Below are positions 5,364 to 5,795 of a stretch of 5,795 nucleotides of DNA, in pieces. How positions within the stretch are numbered: the first letter of the stretch is position 1; the number at the start of each line of letters is the position of its first letter. Position numbers and translations under genes: made by a program. The DNA is from Acidobacteriota bacterium (GTDB lineage: Bacteria; Acidobacteriota; Vicinamibacteria; Vicinamibacterales; UBA8438): the NCBI GenBank assembly GCA_003533545.1, contig DQEK01000378.1:2161-7955 (forward strand). The letters run 5' to 3'. The notes under the pieces were generated by a model, which made no database searches, was not told the DNA's origin, and was given only the letters and a program-made list of their open reading frames with translations.

Positions 5364-5795
5364 TCAGGGTTGCTGTTCGGTATCGATCGGGATGTCCCGT
5401 AGGCGCTCTTGCACGGTGCCCGGTACGCCGAGTCTGGTGTTGGCGCCGAGGCGTTCGAGAAGCTCGGCGGTTTCCGGCCAACTCTGGAACTGGAACGATT
5501 GCTTCGCGCCTTCTGCCATTCGGTAGGCGGTGCGTCCACGGAAATCACGCGCGTCGATGTCGGCTCCCTGCGTCACCAGATACTCGATCACTTCATTTAT
5601 CCCGCGGAACGCTGCACCATGTAACGCCGTGAAGTCGGCCTCGTTGACGGCGTTGACGTCAGCTCCCGCCTCGACCAGGGCGCGGACCGCAATCTCAGCG
5701 CTGGGTGACCGCACGCCGCGCGGTTCCCGCGGCGTGTATGTGGCCTTTCCAAGCCCTGCGGCGGCCATCAGCGGGGTGGTTCCGTCGTCCGTGGT
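5364..5795 (-). CDS. Ankyrin-repeat protein (C-terminal part, runs off the window)
   Basis: The reading frame is open from the right edge to a TGA at 5366-5364, giving the last 143 residues. The visible part starts inside a repeat (DDGTTPLMAAAGLG), showing that the real start is outside the window and that the internal ATG at 5768 is not the start. A loop of about 18 residues, rich in Pro and Arg, follows, then IAVRALVEAGADVNAVN, one full repeat ADFTALHGAAFRGINEVI through ADIDARD, and a last degenerate repeat FRGRTAYRMAEG ending in ETAELLERLGA. The tail after about residue 120 is not repetitive. Ankyrin repeats bind other proteins; no enzyme domain is visible here. The partner and location in the cell are unknown because the N-terminus is missing. 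It converges on the VOC gene with 144 bases between the stop codons. Confidence 0.88.
   Translation of the reverse strand, partial: TTDDGTTPLMAAAGLGKATYTPREPRGVRSPSAEIAVRALVEAGADVNAVNEADFTALHGAAFRGINEVIEYLVTQGADIDARDFRGRTAYRMAEGAKQSFQFQSWPETAELLERLGANTRLGVPGTVQERLRDIPIDTEQQP

Noticed and set aside
5409..5624. Plus-strand open frame inside the ankyrin gene
   Set aside because: It is antisense to clear ankyrin repeats and has no family features or ribosome binding site.
1..5795. CRISPR array, tRNA or rRNA genes, insertion sequence ends
   Set aside because: No regularly spaced repeats, no cloverleaf or rRNA-like segment, and no transposase or terminal inverted repeat pair were seen on either strand.

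Overview
The window looks like a piece of chromosome from a GC-rich, probably Gram-negative bacterium. It carries an exported sulfatase with a Sec signal, a twin-arginine (Tat) exported protein and a membrane cytochrome b. The mix of an ankyrin-repeat protein, a Tat-exported VOC protein with a short segment before the Tat motif, and a HEAT-tailed sulfatase is reminiscent of environmental Acidobacteriota (Vicinamibacter-like) or similar lineages. That placement is inference from gene style only; no marker gene is present.

Layout, left to right. (1) Positions 2-64 appear to be the last codons of an upstream gene that overlaps the next one by 14 bases. (2) 51-1478 (+) encodes an AlgI-like MBOAT O-acyltransferase, a polytopic membrane enzyme of the type that O-acetylates exopolysaccharides or cell-envelope glycans. 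(3) A 105-base convergent gap holds a GC hairpin. (4) 1584-2417 (-) encodes a formate-dehydrogenase-gamma-like cytochrome b (FdnI/FdoI family) with a very clear ribosome binding site. (5) A 208-base divergent gap probably holds promoters for both flanking genes. (6) 2626-4509 (+) encodes a secreted type I sulfatase with an intact C-x-P-x-R active site and a C-terminal HEAT-like helical tail. (7) A 206-base gap leads to (8) 4716-5219 (+), a small Tat-exported VOC (glyoxalase-fold) protein with a strong ribosome binding site. (9) A 144-base convergent gap contains nested GC-rich inverted repeats. (10) 5364-5795 (-) is the C-terminal part of an ankyrin-repeat protein that runs off the right edge.

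The genes do not form one obvious pathway. The MBOAT belongs with something to the left of the window. The cytochrome b, sulfatase, VOC and ankyrin genes look like separate transcription units or loosely linked ones. Three products (sulfatase, VOC protein, MBOAT) act at or outside the cytoplasmic membrane, which fits a lifestyle of processing sulfated or acylated glycans, but the link is circumstantial. I did not find a convincing new multi-gene system. The most notable points are an Asn replacing the usual first active-site His in the MBOAT, an orphan FdhI-like cytochrome b with an extra N-terminal membrane helix, and the nested palindromes between the VOC and ankyrin genes.
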